64,000 nt of DNA from Solibacillus sp. FSL R7-0682. Lineage in GTDB: Bacteria > Bacillota > Bacilli > Bacillales_A > Planococcaceae. Shown here in pieces: positions 8,655-16,820 of the stretch. Numbering within the stretch: position 1 is the stretch's first letter; each line of letters begins with the position of its first letter. The notes beneath the pieces were generated by a model. It saw nothing but the letters and a program-made list of their open reading frames with translations. It ran no database searches and had not been told where the DNA came from. The DNA is taken from assembly GCF_038005985.1 (NCBI RefSeq), contig NZ_JBBOUI010000001.1, forward strand, positions 2,686,001-2,750,000, in the 5' to 3' direction. Made by a program: the position numbers and the translations under genes.

Positions 8655-9452
8655 TTAAATGATGTTCTCTAATCCATAAATTAGGTTGTCTATTTTCATG
8701 ACTTCTTCAATACAAAATGCGACGCCTCCCATAAAGCTGCCTCGATTTAACGAGTCATGGCGAATCGTCAATAATTCCCCTGTACCACCAAACAATACTT
8801 GCTGATGCGCAACTAAACCTGGTAATCGAACTGAATGAATACGCATCCCCTCATAATCGGCTCCACGTGCTCCCTCATGCGTTTCTTTTTCATTTGGATG
8901 ACCTTGAGTTTTCTCTTTTCGTATTTCACTAATCATTTGTGCAGTCTTTATACCCGTTCCTGACGGTGCATCCAACTTTTGATCATGGTGCATTTCGATA
9001 ATTTCTACATCTGGAAAATATTTTGCTGCTTCTTTCGCAAATTTCATCATTAAAATTGCACCAATTGCAAAGTTTGGTGCAATAATGCAACCTAAATTCT
9101 TTTGCTGAGAAAGACCTTTTAACTCCTGTAATTGCTCATCTGTAAATCCAGTTGTCCCAACTACAGGGCGTACATTTAATTGCAAAGCTTGCTTTGTATG
9201 TTCATAAACAAAATGTGGATTTGTTAAATCAACAAGTACATCTGGCATTGTCTCCGCAACCAGTTGTTCGAAATCAGTATAAATCGGAACTTTATAATGA
9301 TTTGGAAATGTTTCAAGCTCAGCTAAAGTAGTGCCGAGTACTTTATAATCCAAGGCAGCAACTAACTCCATTCCCTCATTATTCATAACAGTATGTACAG
9401 CTTCTAGGCCCATTTTTCCTCGAGCACCAGCAATTGCTACTTTAATTGACAT
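8655..9452 (-). CDS. dapB: 4-hydroxy-tetrahydrodipicolinate reductase
   Basis: NAD(P)H-dependent step of the diaminopimelate/lysine pathway. Dipicolinate for spores is drawn from the same intermediate pool. Seen: Rossmann loop GARGKMG at the N-terminus, VGTTGFT, and the substrate-binding EIIEMHHDQKLDAPSGTG. GGGAG lies upstream of the ATG at 9452, which gives the standard MSIKVAIAGA start. A longer frame to 9473 lacks support. It is first in a likely dapB-mgsA-bshA-cca-birA unit. The mazG-like gene found next to dapB in B. subtilis is absent. Confidence 0.96.
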   Translation of the reverse strand: MSIKVAIAGARGKMGLEAVHTVMNNEGMELVAALDYKVLGTTLAELETFPNHYKVPIYTDFEQLVAETMPDVLVDLTNPHFVYEHTKQALQLNVRPVVGTTGFTDEQLQELKGLSQQKNLGCIIAPNFAIGAILMMKFAKEAAKYFPDVEIIEMHHDQKLDAPSGTGIKTAQMISEIRKEKTQGHPNEKETHEGARGADYEGMRIHSVRLPGLVAHQQVLFGGTGELLTIRHDSLNRGSFMGGVAFCIEEVMKIDNLIYGLENII

Positions 9453-9514
9453 TGTTAAAACTCCCTTTTGCATTAAATTTTAAAATTTTTAACTCTACAA
9501 TATGTATAAAAGCA

Positions 9515-9543
9515 CTAATAGTAAGATACTAAACATATGACAA
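9515..9543 (-). promoter_or_regulatory. Sigma-A promoter for dapB operon
   Basis: On the minus strand TTGTCA, a 17-nt spacer, then TATTAG (4/6), about 63 nt before the dapB start. It is divergent from the YitT promoter at 9580-9608. Confidence 0.55.
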
Positions 9544-9579
9544 TTCAATGCGTTATTTCTACATTTCCCCTAATAATTA

Positions 9580-9608
9580 TTGTCAAAACGAGAAAAATAC
9601 AACATAAT
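9580..9608 (+). promoter_or_regulatory. Sigma-A promoter for the YitT-family gene
   Basis: TTGTCA, 17-nt spacer, CATAAT (5/6 at each box), 64 nt upstream of the ATG at 9673. Confidence 0.65.
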
Positions 9609-9672
9609 TAACGATGGAACAACAGTAATTCTATGAACGAACCGCAATTTTGACATCCTAGGGGGGCTTACA

Positions 9673-10539
9673 ATGCAAGGAATAAAAATTCAAAACATTA
9701 TCGGAATACTACTAGGAACTGCACTGTTTAGTTTTGGTTTTGTCCATTTTAATATGCAAAACCAACTTGGTGAAGGTGGATTTAGTGGTATTACACTTAT
9801 CTTATATTTTACACTAAATTGGGACCCAGCATTAATGAATTTACTACTAAATATCCCTATGTTTATTCTCGGTTGGCGTTTGCTAGGTAAAAAGTCATTT
9901 ATTTATACAATTATCGGAACAATTGGTGTATCATTTTTCTTGAAAATTTTCCAAATATACGAATTTGAAATGAGCCTACAGGATGATTTATTTCTTGTCT
10001 CATTATTTGCTGGTGTATTCGTCGGTGTCGGATTAGGAATTGTTTTTCGATTCGGTGGTACTACTGGTGGTGTAGATATTTTAGCACGATTAGCACATAA
10101 ATATCTCGGTTGGAGTATGGGCAAGACAATGTTTGGCTTTGATTTTATTGTCATTATTATTTCTTGGATGACATTTTTAGATGCTCGTTCAATGATGTAT
10201 ACACTCGTTGCAGTTTATGTTGGTGGGCGCGTTATTGATCTTGTTCAAGATGGGGCTTATTCAGCAAAAGGTGCATTTATCATATCCAATAAATCAGATG
10301 ATATTGCGGCATTAATTACGAAAAATATGGAACGTGGTGTTACAATATTTGATGGTCATGGGTATTTTACGAAGGAGCATCGTGATGTGCTTTATTGTGT
10401 TGTCGCTCGTAATGAATTAGTCCGTTTAAAATCGATTATTCACGCAGTAGATCCTCATGCCTTTGTTTCCATTATGGAAGTTCGAGATGTCGCTGGTGAA
10501 GGCTTTACACTAGATGAAAAGAAACAGCCAATTCATTAA
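9673..10539 (+). CDS. YitT/YpjC-family membrane protein (DUF161 + DUF2179)
   Basis: 288-residue protein with about five to six N-terminal transmembrane segments containing the glycine-rich GGTTGGVDILARL signature, then a cytosolic C-terminal DUF2179 domain of about 80 residues (KSIIHAVDPHAFVSIMEV). The family is widespread in Firmicutes and its function is not firmly known. The ribosome site GGGGGG is strong. Position (beside dapB, before ypjA) matches B. subtilis ypjC, but here it is divergently transcribed. A second family member lies at 61911-62768. Confidence 0.85.
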   Translation: MQGIKIQNIIGILLGTALFSFGFVHFNMQNQLGEGGFSGITLILYFTLNWDPALMNLLLNIPMFILGWRLLGKKSFIYTIIGTIGVSFFLKIFQIYEFEMSLQDDLFLVSLFAGVFVGVGLGIVFRFGGTTGGVDILARLAHKYLGWSMGKTMFGFDFIVIIISWMTFLDARSMMYTLVAVYVGGRVIDLVQDGAYSAKGAFIISNKSDDIAALITKNMERGVTIFDGHGYFTKEHRDVLYCVVARNELVRLKSIIHAVDPHAFVSIMEVRDVAGEGFTLDEKKQPIH

Positions 10540-10540
10540 A

Positions 10541-10574
10541 AAAATGGTGTTGGGTTTAAACCCAACACCATTTT
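10541..10574. terminator. Bidirectional terminator
   Basis: Perfect 34-bp palindrome (17-nt arms meeting at 10557/10558) with A and T tracts at both ends, placed between converging genes. It can terminate both the YitT gene and the YugP-like gene. Confidence 0.9.
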
Positions 10575-10585
10575 TATGTGAACAA

Positions 10586-11269
10586 TTAGTCTTCAGATGA
10601 GTTCATTCCTGTATAGATTAAAATTAGACGAACTAACTCTAGAACTGCAACTGATGCTGCAGCAACATACGTCATTGCCGCTGCATTTAATACTTTACGT
10701 GCCGCACGCTCTTCGCCATTATTAATAATACCTAACGAAACAACTTCATTCATCGCTCGATTCGAAGCATCAAACTCAACAGGTAATGTAATTAATTGGA
10801 ATACTACTCCAGCAGCTAATAACACGATACCTAGTAATAATAATCCAGACATTGAAGCAAGCATACCAATAATAACGAAAATCCAAGAGAAATTAGAAGA
10901 AATACTTGCAATTGGGGCTAATTTCGAACGGAATGTTAAGAATGAATATGCTTCCGCATGTTGAATCGCATGTCCTACTTCGTGTGCAGCAACTGCTGTA
11001 CCTGCAATAGAGGAATTATAATAGTTGTCTTCCGATAAAGCTACCGTTTTTGTAGCTGGATTGTAGTGATCCGCTAAATATCCTTGTGTCGGTACAACTC
11101 GGACATCTGATAAACCATGTTGATCTAAAATATAACGTGCTACTTGTGCACCTGTCATCCCTTTTTCTGCTGGTACCTTTGCAAACTTTTTATATGTGCT
11201 TTTTACTTTCATTTGCGCATATAAAGGTAGCAACATAATAATTAAGAAATAAACAATATACATTCCCAT
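10586..11269 (-). CDS. Membrane zinc metallopeptidase (YugP-like)
   Basis: 227-residue integral membrane protein of the neutral zinc metallopeptidase family (YugP). Seen: N-terminal transmembrane anchor, zinc motif HEVGH at residues 96-100 followed by AIQHAE, then two adjacent hydrophobic spans around 120-165, the typical FDASNRAM segment, and a last C-terminal span. The substrate is unknown. AGAAGGGAAG upstream supports the ATG at 11269. The third codon is also ATG but is further from the ribosome site. B. subtilis carries yugP elsewhere, so its place here is a local difference. Confidence 0.88.
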   Translation of the reverse strand: MGMYIVYFLIIMLLPLYAQMKVKSTYKKFAKVPAEKGMTGAQVARYILDQHGLSDVRVVPTQGYLADHYNPATKTVALSEDNYYNSSIAGTAVAAHEVGHAIQHAEAYSFLTFRSKLAPIASISSNFSWIFVIIGMLASMSGLLLLGIVLLAAGVVFQLITLPVEFDASNRAMNEVVSLGIINNGEERAARKVLNAAAMTYVAAASVAVLELVRLILIYTGMNSSED

Positions 11270-11322
11270 TTTATTAAACTTCCCTTCTATATCTACAATT
11301 CATAATTAATTTTATATAGTTT

Positions 11323-11922
11323 TTACATCTGTTGCAAATATTCGCGCTTGCGACTTTCTAAAAAAGCGAGCAAAATGCAAGCAATAGATAGCCAAAATGT
11401 GAAATAACCAATTTCACTTGGATACTGAGTAATAACACGGTAAATTGGCATTTGTCCAAATAAATAATCGATCACATCATTATGCAACGTCCAAACTGCT
11501 GCCACAGCAACATGCCACATTTCAAAACGATAATTAGGTAAATACAATATAGCTTGTACAGCCATTAAAAAGTGTGATGCAACGAGCATCCAACCCATCC
11601 ATCCTAATTCACCTGTCTCGACAAACGTTAATAAATTCATTACGACTGCCCATAATCCATATTTGATAAGGGTTATAAGCGCTAAAACTTCCATTAATTT
11701 AAAGTTTTTCCCTAAAAGCCAGCCAACGATTGCAATGCAAAAAAAGAGACTAGCTGTCGGTGAATCCGGAACAAAAATATAAAATATTGGCTCAGTTATC
11801 GCAAGTTGTCCTTTGTACCAATAATACCCATAGGCTGTTCCAAATATATTGATGACAAGTAACAATAGTAAAAAAGCGCGATGATTGAGCAAATACCTCC
11901 ATTGTATTAAGAGTGCTTTCAT
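11323..11922 (-). CDS. ypjA: YpjA family membrane protein (DUF1405)
   Basis: 199-residue polytopic membrane protein with about six hydrophobic segments and the family stretch YIFVPDSPTASLFF. The function is unknown. It stands immediately beyond the qcr operon, as ypjA does in B. subtilis. A good ribosome site (AGGGGAG) precedes the ATG. The neighbouring ypjB gene of B. subtilis is missing. Confidence 0.85.
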   Translation of the reverse strand: MKALLIQWRYLLNHRAFLLLLLVINIFGTAYGYYWYKGQLAITEPIFYIFVPDSPTASLFFCIAIVGWLLGKNFKLMEVLALITLIKYGLWAVVMNLLTFVETGELGWMGWMLVASHFLMAVQAILYLPNYRFEMWHVAVAAVWTLHNDVIDYLFGQMPIYRVITQYPSEIGYFTFWLSIACILLAFLESRKREYLQQM

Positions 11923-12088
11923 TTGTTTCTCCCCTGCTCTATAAGTAACACTTTCGCATCACTACAATTTCTTATGTATTTTGTGCAACTTTTAACGAAC
12001 TATTACGTCTTTAATTATATACGGAACGTATCGATAAGCAAGTTTCATATGCCATTTTAATAATTAATTGTTCATAATTATTAGAAAA

Positions 12089-12116
12089 AAAGAGAGCCAA
12101 CAAACCGGCTCTCTTT
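12089..12116 (-). terminator. Intrinsic terminator after qcrC
   Basis: Perfect 10-bp stem AAAGAGAGCC/GGCTCTCTTT with an 8-nt loop and an A tract on the plus strand (T tract in the transcript). It closes the qcrABC unit. Confidence 0.9.
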
Positions 12117-12122
12117 AAAAAA

Positions 12123-12917
12123 TTATTTTTCTTCTTTTAAACTAGAAATGAAATCAGCTAACACTTGTAGCTCTTCTTCAGTACCCGTGAATGTACCTGC
12201 TGGCATACCACCACGACCATTCGCAATTACTTCTGCTACTTCTTCAGCTGTTAATTCATTGCCTAATAACATCGGGCCAGACACACCCGCTAAATCTCCA
12301 CCGTGACATCCAATACAAGAAGCTTGTGCTTGGTAAATTTCATAACCTTCGGAAGTTTCATCAACTTCAACATTTGGTAATAAACCTAAATGTTTGTCAG
12401 TAATTTCACCTTGTATATCTACTGCTTCCCAGTCTGTAGCTGCAACAGATTCCCAAGTAGTATAAATGAGTGCAGCAATTGCTAATAACATGAATGCTGT
12501 TGGTAATGGACGTTTAGATGGACGACGCTCTGGCGTTGTATCTAAGAACGGTGCTAATGCTAATGCACCAAATGCGATCCCTGGAATAATCGCTGCTCCG
12601 ATAAGGTTATATGGACCTGATGCATAAGTATATTTTAATAATTGGTACATTGATAAGAAGTACCAGTCCGGTAAAGGAATATAAGATGAGTTTGTTGGAT
12701 CTGCCGGACCTTCAAGTGGTGAAGGATGTGCGACAGTTAATAGTAAATACCCAATTAAGAATACAGCACCAACCATCCATTCTTTTAATAAGAAGTCAGG
12801 CCAGAAAGCTTCTGTTTTCCCTGGATATTCGGTATAGTCTTTCGGCACGTTCGCCATACGATTAGTAGCTTTTACACGAGAATCGCCTACGAACTTCATA
12901 CCTTTTCCGCGTTGCAT
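12123..12917 (-). CDS. qcrC: Menaquinol:cytochrome c reductase, cytochrome c subunit
   Basis: Fusion typical of Bacillales: the N-terminal part is subunit-IV-like (three membrane spans, with PLPDWYFL in place of the PEWY motif of mitochondrial cytochrome b) and the C-terminal part is a class I cytochrome c with haem motif CIGCH and a methionine ligand in GGMPAG. The haem domain faces outside. The N-terminus MQRGKGMKFVGDSRV matches the B. subtilis protein, which fixes the ATG at 12917 (ribosome site AAAGGAGG). It is the last gene of qcrA-qcrB-qcrC and receives electrons from the Rieske centre. Confidence 0.95.
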   Translation of the reverse strand: MQRGKGMKFVGDSRVKATNRMANVPKDYTEYPGKTEAFWPDFLLKEWMVGAVFLIGYLLLTVAHPSPLEGPADPTNSSYIPLPDWYFLSMYQLLKYTYASGPYNLIGAAIIPGIAFGALALAPFLDTTPERRPSKRPLPTAFMLLAIAALIYTTWESVAATDWEAVDIQGEITDKHLGLLPNVEVDETSEGYEIYQAQASCIGCHGGDLAGVSGPMLLGNELTAEEVAEVIANGRGGMPAGTFTGTEEELQVLADFISSLKEEK

Positions 12918-12956
12918 AATGTCCCCTCCTTTAGTAAATCATACAATTCATTCAGA

Positions 12957-13631
12957 TCATAGAGGACCTGAAATACCTTGACGGCGGATCATAATAAAGT
13001 GAACTGCCAATAATGCAAATAAAGCTGCTGGTAAGAAGAATACGTGAATTGCAAAGAAACGAGTTAATGTTTGTGCTCCAATTATTGTTGAATCCCCAGC
13101 TAATAACACTTTAATCATTTCACCAATAAATGGCATTGAAGCGGCAATTTCTAAACCTACTTTTGTTGCAAATAATGCCTTCATGTCCCAAGGTAACAAA
13201 TAACCTGTGAAACCTAAACCTAGCATAACTGCAAAAATACCTACACCAACTAACCAGTTTAATTCACGAGGCTTTTTAAATGAACCTGTGAAAAATACAC
13301 GAAGAGTATGTAAGAACATCATTACGATTACCAATGAAGCTCCCCAGTGGTGCATACCACGTACGATTTCACCGAACGCTACTTCGTTTTGTAAGTAATA
13401 AACTGATTTCCATGCATTCTCAACGTCTGGAACATAGTACATTGTTAAGAACATACCAGATAAGATTTGAATTACTGTAATGAAGAATGTTAGTCCACCA
13501 AAACAGTATACGAATGCTGAAAAATGATGTGCAGGGTTAACGTGCTCTGGCACTTCATGGTCGGCAATATCACGCCAAATAGGAGTAATATCTAAACGTT
13601 CATCGACCCAATCATAAATTTTATTTAGCAC
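12957..13631 (-). CDS. qcrB: Menaquinol:cytochrome c reductase, cytochrome b subunit
   Basis: Short b6-type cytochrome b (224 aa, four membrane helices) of the bc complex. Haem-ligand histidines sit in RGMHHWGAS, MMFLHTLRVF, FAIHVFFLP and LLAVHFIMI. Cys43 (FVYCFGG) is at the position where B. subtilis QcrB binds a haem covalently, so a c-type extra haem is expected. The start codon is GTG with AGGGGG upstream. It works together with qcrA (Rieske) and qcrC (subunit IV + cytochrome c) in the same operon. Confidence 0.95.
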   Translation of the reverse strand: MLNKIYDWVDERLDITPIWRDIADHEVPEHVNPAHHFSAFVYCFGGLTFFITVIQILSGMFLTMYYVPDVENAWKSVYYLQNEVAFGEIVRGMHHWGASLVIVMMFLHTLRVFFTGSFKKPRELNWLVGVGIFAVMLGLGFTGYLLPWDMKALFATKVGLEIAASMPFIGEMIKVLLAGDSTIIGAQTLTRFFAIHVFFLPAALFALLAVHFIMIRRQGISGPL

Positions 13632-13652
13632 TGTGTCGTACCCCCTAACTTA

Positions 13653-14153
13653 TTAACTAAAAGTATTTGCGATTTTTTTCCCAAGCATTAAGAAGCCGTC
13701 GTTGTCTGCCACTTCATATTGATCAAGTGGACCTAACGGAGGTGTACCTTTAACGTTTACACCGTTCTTTTCATAACGTCCCGCGTGACATGCACAGAAG
13801 AACTGATTCGCATGCGCTGGATCACCAGCCCAGTTTACTGTACAACCTAAGTGTTTACATACAGGTGAAAGCGCTATAATTTGATCGCCATCTTTGTATA
13901 CCCAAGCTGCATCTGATACATTTGATTTGTACCAACCATCTGTTTGTTCGTACGAAAAGTCAACTTTTACAGGCGCTTCTGTAATATCAGAAATTTTAGT
14001 ACTTGTTTGTACGAAATCCCCTTCCTCCTTCGTTTGAAGAACTGGATCAATCGCAAAACGAACCATCGGCATTAACATACCAGCTGCCATAAATCCGCCC
14101 ACACCAGTAATAGTGTAAGTTAAAAATTGACGTCGTGTAACTCGATTACTCAT
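13653..14153 (-). CDS. qcrA: Menaquinol:cytochrome c reductase, Rieske subunit
   Basis: 166-residue Rieske iron-sulfur protein. N-terminal twin-arginine-like signal anchor (RRQFLTYTITG then a hydrophobic stretch), and [2Fe-2S] ligands in CKHLGC and CACHAGRY (Cys/His in each box). It moves one electron from menaquinol to the cytochrome c part of QcrC. A strong GAGGGGGG ribosome site precedes the ATG. It is the first gene of qcrABC. Confidence 0.96.
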   Translation of the reverse strand: MSNRVTRRQFLTYTITGVGGFMAAGMLMPMVRFAIDPVLQTKEEGDFVQTSTKISDITEAPVKVDFSYEQTDGWYKSNVSDAAWVYKDGDQIIALSPVCKHLGCTVNWAGDPAHANQFFCACHAGRYEKNGVNVKGTPPLGPLDQYEVADNDGFLMLGKKIANTFS

Positions 14154-14230
14154 CCTTTTCCCCCCTCTTACTAAAAGGTCAGTCCAACGGACATATACTT
14201 TTACAAATAGTAAATAACTAGGACATATCT

Positions 14231-14259
14231 ATGATACTTCAAGTGAATAAGTTGGTCAA
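14231..14259 (-). promoter_or_regulatory. Sigma-A promoter for qcrABC
   Basis: On the minus strand TTGACC, a 17-nt spacer, TATCAT (5/6 in each box), about 78 nt before the qcrA start. Confidence 0.7.
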
Positions 14260-14318
14260 TATTGCATTCATTTCCATTTGTATACTTTGTGAACATTTGA
14301 TGAAACTAATGACTCACT

Positions 14319-14762
14319 TTACAACCATACTTTTGTTAATATCGGAAGTATTTGTTTTAATTGTTCTTCCAAAATACGCTGTTTAACAGTATTATCCATT
14401 GATTCTAGCGGTATAGCAGGTAACCACAAGACATTTAGTGATTCTTTATACCTATCCCAGTGGTGATCGCATGTTATGAATATGACAGACTTAAAACCAG
14501 CATTATGTAATTTACTTTCTAGTATAGTAAGTAATTCCTCATTTTTTGTTTCATTTATATAAGTAAATGGAGGTAGCAACATTATTCTCCCTCTAAATTG
14601 TTGCTCTATAAATGTTGTTAAAGTCATTAAATATTCTGAAGCTGAGCTACTTTGCTTCATTGATTCATCTAATAAATCCAACTGCAATAATGGGACAACT
14701 GCTGTATCGATAAATTGCTTTTGCGCTTGAAATTGTTCTACATCACTTACTTTAAAAATCAT
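14319..14762 (-). CDS. ypiF: YpiF family protein (DUF2487)
   Basis: 147-residue cytosolic protein resembling B. subtilis YpiF (DUF2487), starting with the family-like F.VSDVEQFQAQKQFIDTAVVPL. No catalytic motif is visible and the function is unknown. TAGGAGG precedes the ATG. It follows ypiA and ypiB on the same strand and lies upstream of qcrA, the same order as in B. subtilis. A long inverted repeat sits just before its ribosome site. Confidence 0.82.
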   Translation of the reverse strand: MIFKVSDVEQFQAQKQFIDTAVVPLLQLDLLDESMKQSSSASEYLMTLTTFIEQQFRGRIMLLPPFTYINETKNEELLTILESKLHNAGFKSVIFITCDHHWDRYKESLNVLWLPAIPLESMDNTVKQRILEEQLKQILPILTKVWL

Positions 14763-14781
14763 GAATATGCCTCCTATTTAA

Positions 14782-14815
14782 TAGGCTATTTAATATATTC
14801 ATATTAAATAGCCTA
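14782..14815 (-). repeat. 15-bp perfect inverted repeat before ypiF
   Basis: Arms 14782-14796 and 14801-14815 are exact complements with a 4-nt loop. The stem includes TAGGCT and is otherwise A/T. In the ypiB-ypiF transcript it would fold between the genes, directly 5' of the ypiF ribosome site. No T tract follows on the minus strand, so it is not a classic terminator there. An mRNA-processing or translation-control element is possible. Confidence 0.7.
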
Positions 14816-14843
14816 AAAATTTATAAATTATACTTATTATATC

Positions 14844-15395
14844 TTATTTTTGGAATTTTAACGCTTGTAATAAATTTGATAATTCAAAGAAACGCTCTTT
14901 ATCTCCTGCATCAAGGGCAGCGTCAATTTCTTTTAATAATTGCTGCTCTTGAAACTCTAACACACTATTTTCAAGTAAACGCGCTGCAGTCAGACGATCT
15001 TTCTCACTTATAAAGACATCATCTGGAACATATGGATTTTCCTCTAATACTGCCAAATAAATTGGGTATGGGGGGATATTAGGGAAATTCAATTGCATAT
15101 ACATCGAATCTTTCGTATTTAATCTTAAATCATGAAACGATTTTTCTGCGTCCGATGTCATTATATTATTTTTATAAAATCGAAATGGGATACTAGTAGT
15201 GTCTACTGTTGACATAACGATTGCCCTTGGACAATAATGGGCTTCGTCAACAAAGTGAACATTTTCCAATAACTCATCATTACTAAGTAAATAATTTAAA
15301 ATCCATACCCCTTCGCGACGTTTCAATTGAAAATTCTTTAAGAACCATCTAATGAAGATTTTTTTATCATTTAGTGGTACGGAATAAGTCAACAT
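14844..15395 (-). CDS. ypiB: YpiB family protein (UPF0302)
   Basis: 183-residue soluble protein of the UPF0302 family (N-terminal KKIFIRWFLKNFQLKRREGVWILNY-like segment, shortened here to its key residues Arg/Lys-rich and GVWILNYLL). Function unknown. GGGAGG lies 5 nt before the ATG. The stop of ypiA is 12 nt upstream, so the two are co-transcribed, as in B. subtilis. Confidence 0.85.
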   Translation of the reverse strand: MLTYSVPLNDKKIFIRWFLKNFQLKRREGVWILNYLLSNDELLENVHFVDEAHYCPRAIVMSTVDTTSIPFRFYKNNIMTSDAEKSFHDLRLNTKDSMYMQLNFPNIPPYPIYLAVLEENPYVPDDVFISEKDRLTAARLLENSVLEFQEQQLLKEIDAALDAGDKERFFELSNLLQALKFQK

Positions 15396-15407
15396 GGAAT
15401 CCTCCCT

Positions 15408-16652
15408 TTACTCAAAGCGCTCTAATAAGTCCAGCCATTGCTGCTCTGTAGGCTGTAATTGTACTAATCTTTGTGCAATTTCCTTTGCCTCTTCCCGTTT
15501 CCCATCTTCCACTAAGAATAAGCAATAGTTTTCTAAAAATTGGACGTCTTCATTGAATTCATTATATGCTTGCTTATAAATTTCATATGCTTTATCAAAC
15601 TGTTCTTCTTCATTGTAAGCATTGGCAACAAATGGATATAAAGATACCCACTCAAATTCATTTTGTTGGAGCTGTTCATATAATTCAATGATGGCTTCAT
15701 ACTGCTCTTGTGTACTATATACGGACATTAACACTAAAATCGCTTCCATATACTCAGGATCAAGTGCAATTGCCTCTTGTAAATAACCGATTGCCTCATC
15801 AGGCTTATTATTTTTCAAAGCCATTTTTCCAGCAAATAAGAATAATGATTTATCATATTCATCACGTGCTAAACCTTCTTTAATTACTTTTAATGCAGAT
15901 TCGTTTTCCTCTTGCATTGCATAGCTTTCAGCTAATAATAAATACGCCGAAAAATAGTCTGGATCGAGTTCTTTTAAATCTTCTAATTGCTTCGTAGCTA
16001 GCTCATATTTTTCAATTTGGAATGCTGCATATCCTGACCCGAATAATAAATCCGGTGTCACTTCTTCTTCTAGTGCTTCCATATAGTAATCAAGTGCTGT
16101 TTCATAGCCAGCCCCCGCTCGATAAACTTCAGCTAATCGTTCAGCTAGTAAAGTACCTGCAAATTTTTTATCAATCGCATATAATTCCTCATAAATTCGA
16201 GCAGCCTCTGAAAATCTACCCGTTTCAAATAAAAGTTCGGCTTTCGCAAATTGTAATAATGGTTCGTTCGGTAAAATTTGTAACGCCTCATTAATACGTA
16301 ACTCAGCCACTTCAAACAATCCTTGCATCTGATAATAATCCGCCAACACGAGTAATGCCTGTGGATATTCTGGTGCTTCATCACTTATCCCCATTAATAA
16401 GTTTAGTGCCTCATCTTCTTCGCCAAGTTCAATTAAAACTCCTGCCCGATCAATTGCAATTTGTGCTTCTTCTGGGAATAAAAATTGTAAATGTTCAAAA
16501 ACTCGGTCCGCTTCATTCAAATAACCGTAGTGTAATAATGCCTCAGCCATTTCATATTGTGTTGCTGGTTCTGCATCCATTAAAAACGATTCTAATAGCT
16601 GGTTAATTAATTGCAAATCGCCTTCTTGGATGGCTTGTAGTAATTGTTCCAT
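15408..16652 (-). CDS. ypiA: TPR-repeat protein YpiA
   Basis: About 414 residues made almost entirely of tetratricopeptide-type helical repeats (for example AIGYLQEAIALDPEYMEAILVL and FDKAYEIYKQAYNEFN), acidic and without signal peptide or membrane span. TPR arrays usually bind other proteins, but the partner here is unknown. The start at 16652 has AAAGGTGAT 8 nt upstream. The reading frame extends to 16682 without support. It heads the ypiA-ypiB-ypiF unit. Confidence 0.88.
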   Translation of the reverse strand: MEQLLQAIQEGDLQLINQLLESFLMDAEPATQYEMAEALLHYGYLNEADRVFEHLQFLFPEEAQIAIDRAGVLIELGEEDEALNLLMGISDEAPEYPQALLVLADYYQMQGLFEVAELRINEALQILPNEPLLQFAKAELLFETGRFSEAARIYEELYAIDKKFAGTLLAERLAEVYRAGAGYETALDYYMEALEEEVTPDLLFGSGYAAFQIEKYELATKQLEDLKELDPDYFSAYLLLAESYAMQEENESALKVIKEGLARDEYDKSLFLFAGKMALKNNKPDEAIGYLQEAIALDPEYMEAILVLMSVYSTQEQYEAIIELYEQLQQNEFEWVSLYPFVANAYNEEEQFDKAYEIYKQAYNEFNEDVQFLENYCLFLVEDGKREEAKEIAQRLVQLQPTEQQWLDLLERFE

Positions 16653-16685
16653 ATGTCTATCACCTTTTTCTTCTTTATCCATCTT

Positions 16686-16714
16686 ATGCTACATGACAAC
16701 ATGAAGCATCTCAA
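16686..16714 (-). promoter_or_regulatory. Sigma-A-like promoter for ypiA
   Basis: Minus strand TTGAGA (5/6), 17-nt spacer, TAGCAT (4/6), about 30 nt before the ypiA start. Confidence 0.45.
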
Positions 16715-16788
16715 GAAAAAGCGCATAATTGTTAAAAATTTATACTTGTAACGATTGCGTTATTTATTATTTTCTTATTAATTACAAA

Positions 16789-16814
16789 AAGCGACGAAAA
16801 AATATTCGTCGCTT
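16789..16814 (-). terminator. Intrinsic terminator after aroA
   Basis: 10-bp stem AAGCGACGAA/TTCGTCGCTT with a short loop and a T tract on the minus strand, beginning a few bases after the aroA stop. Confidence 0.9.
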
Positions 16815-16820
16815 CTTTAT

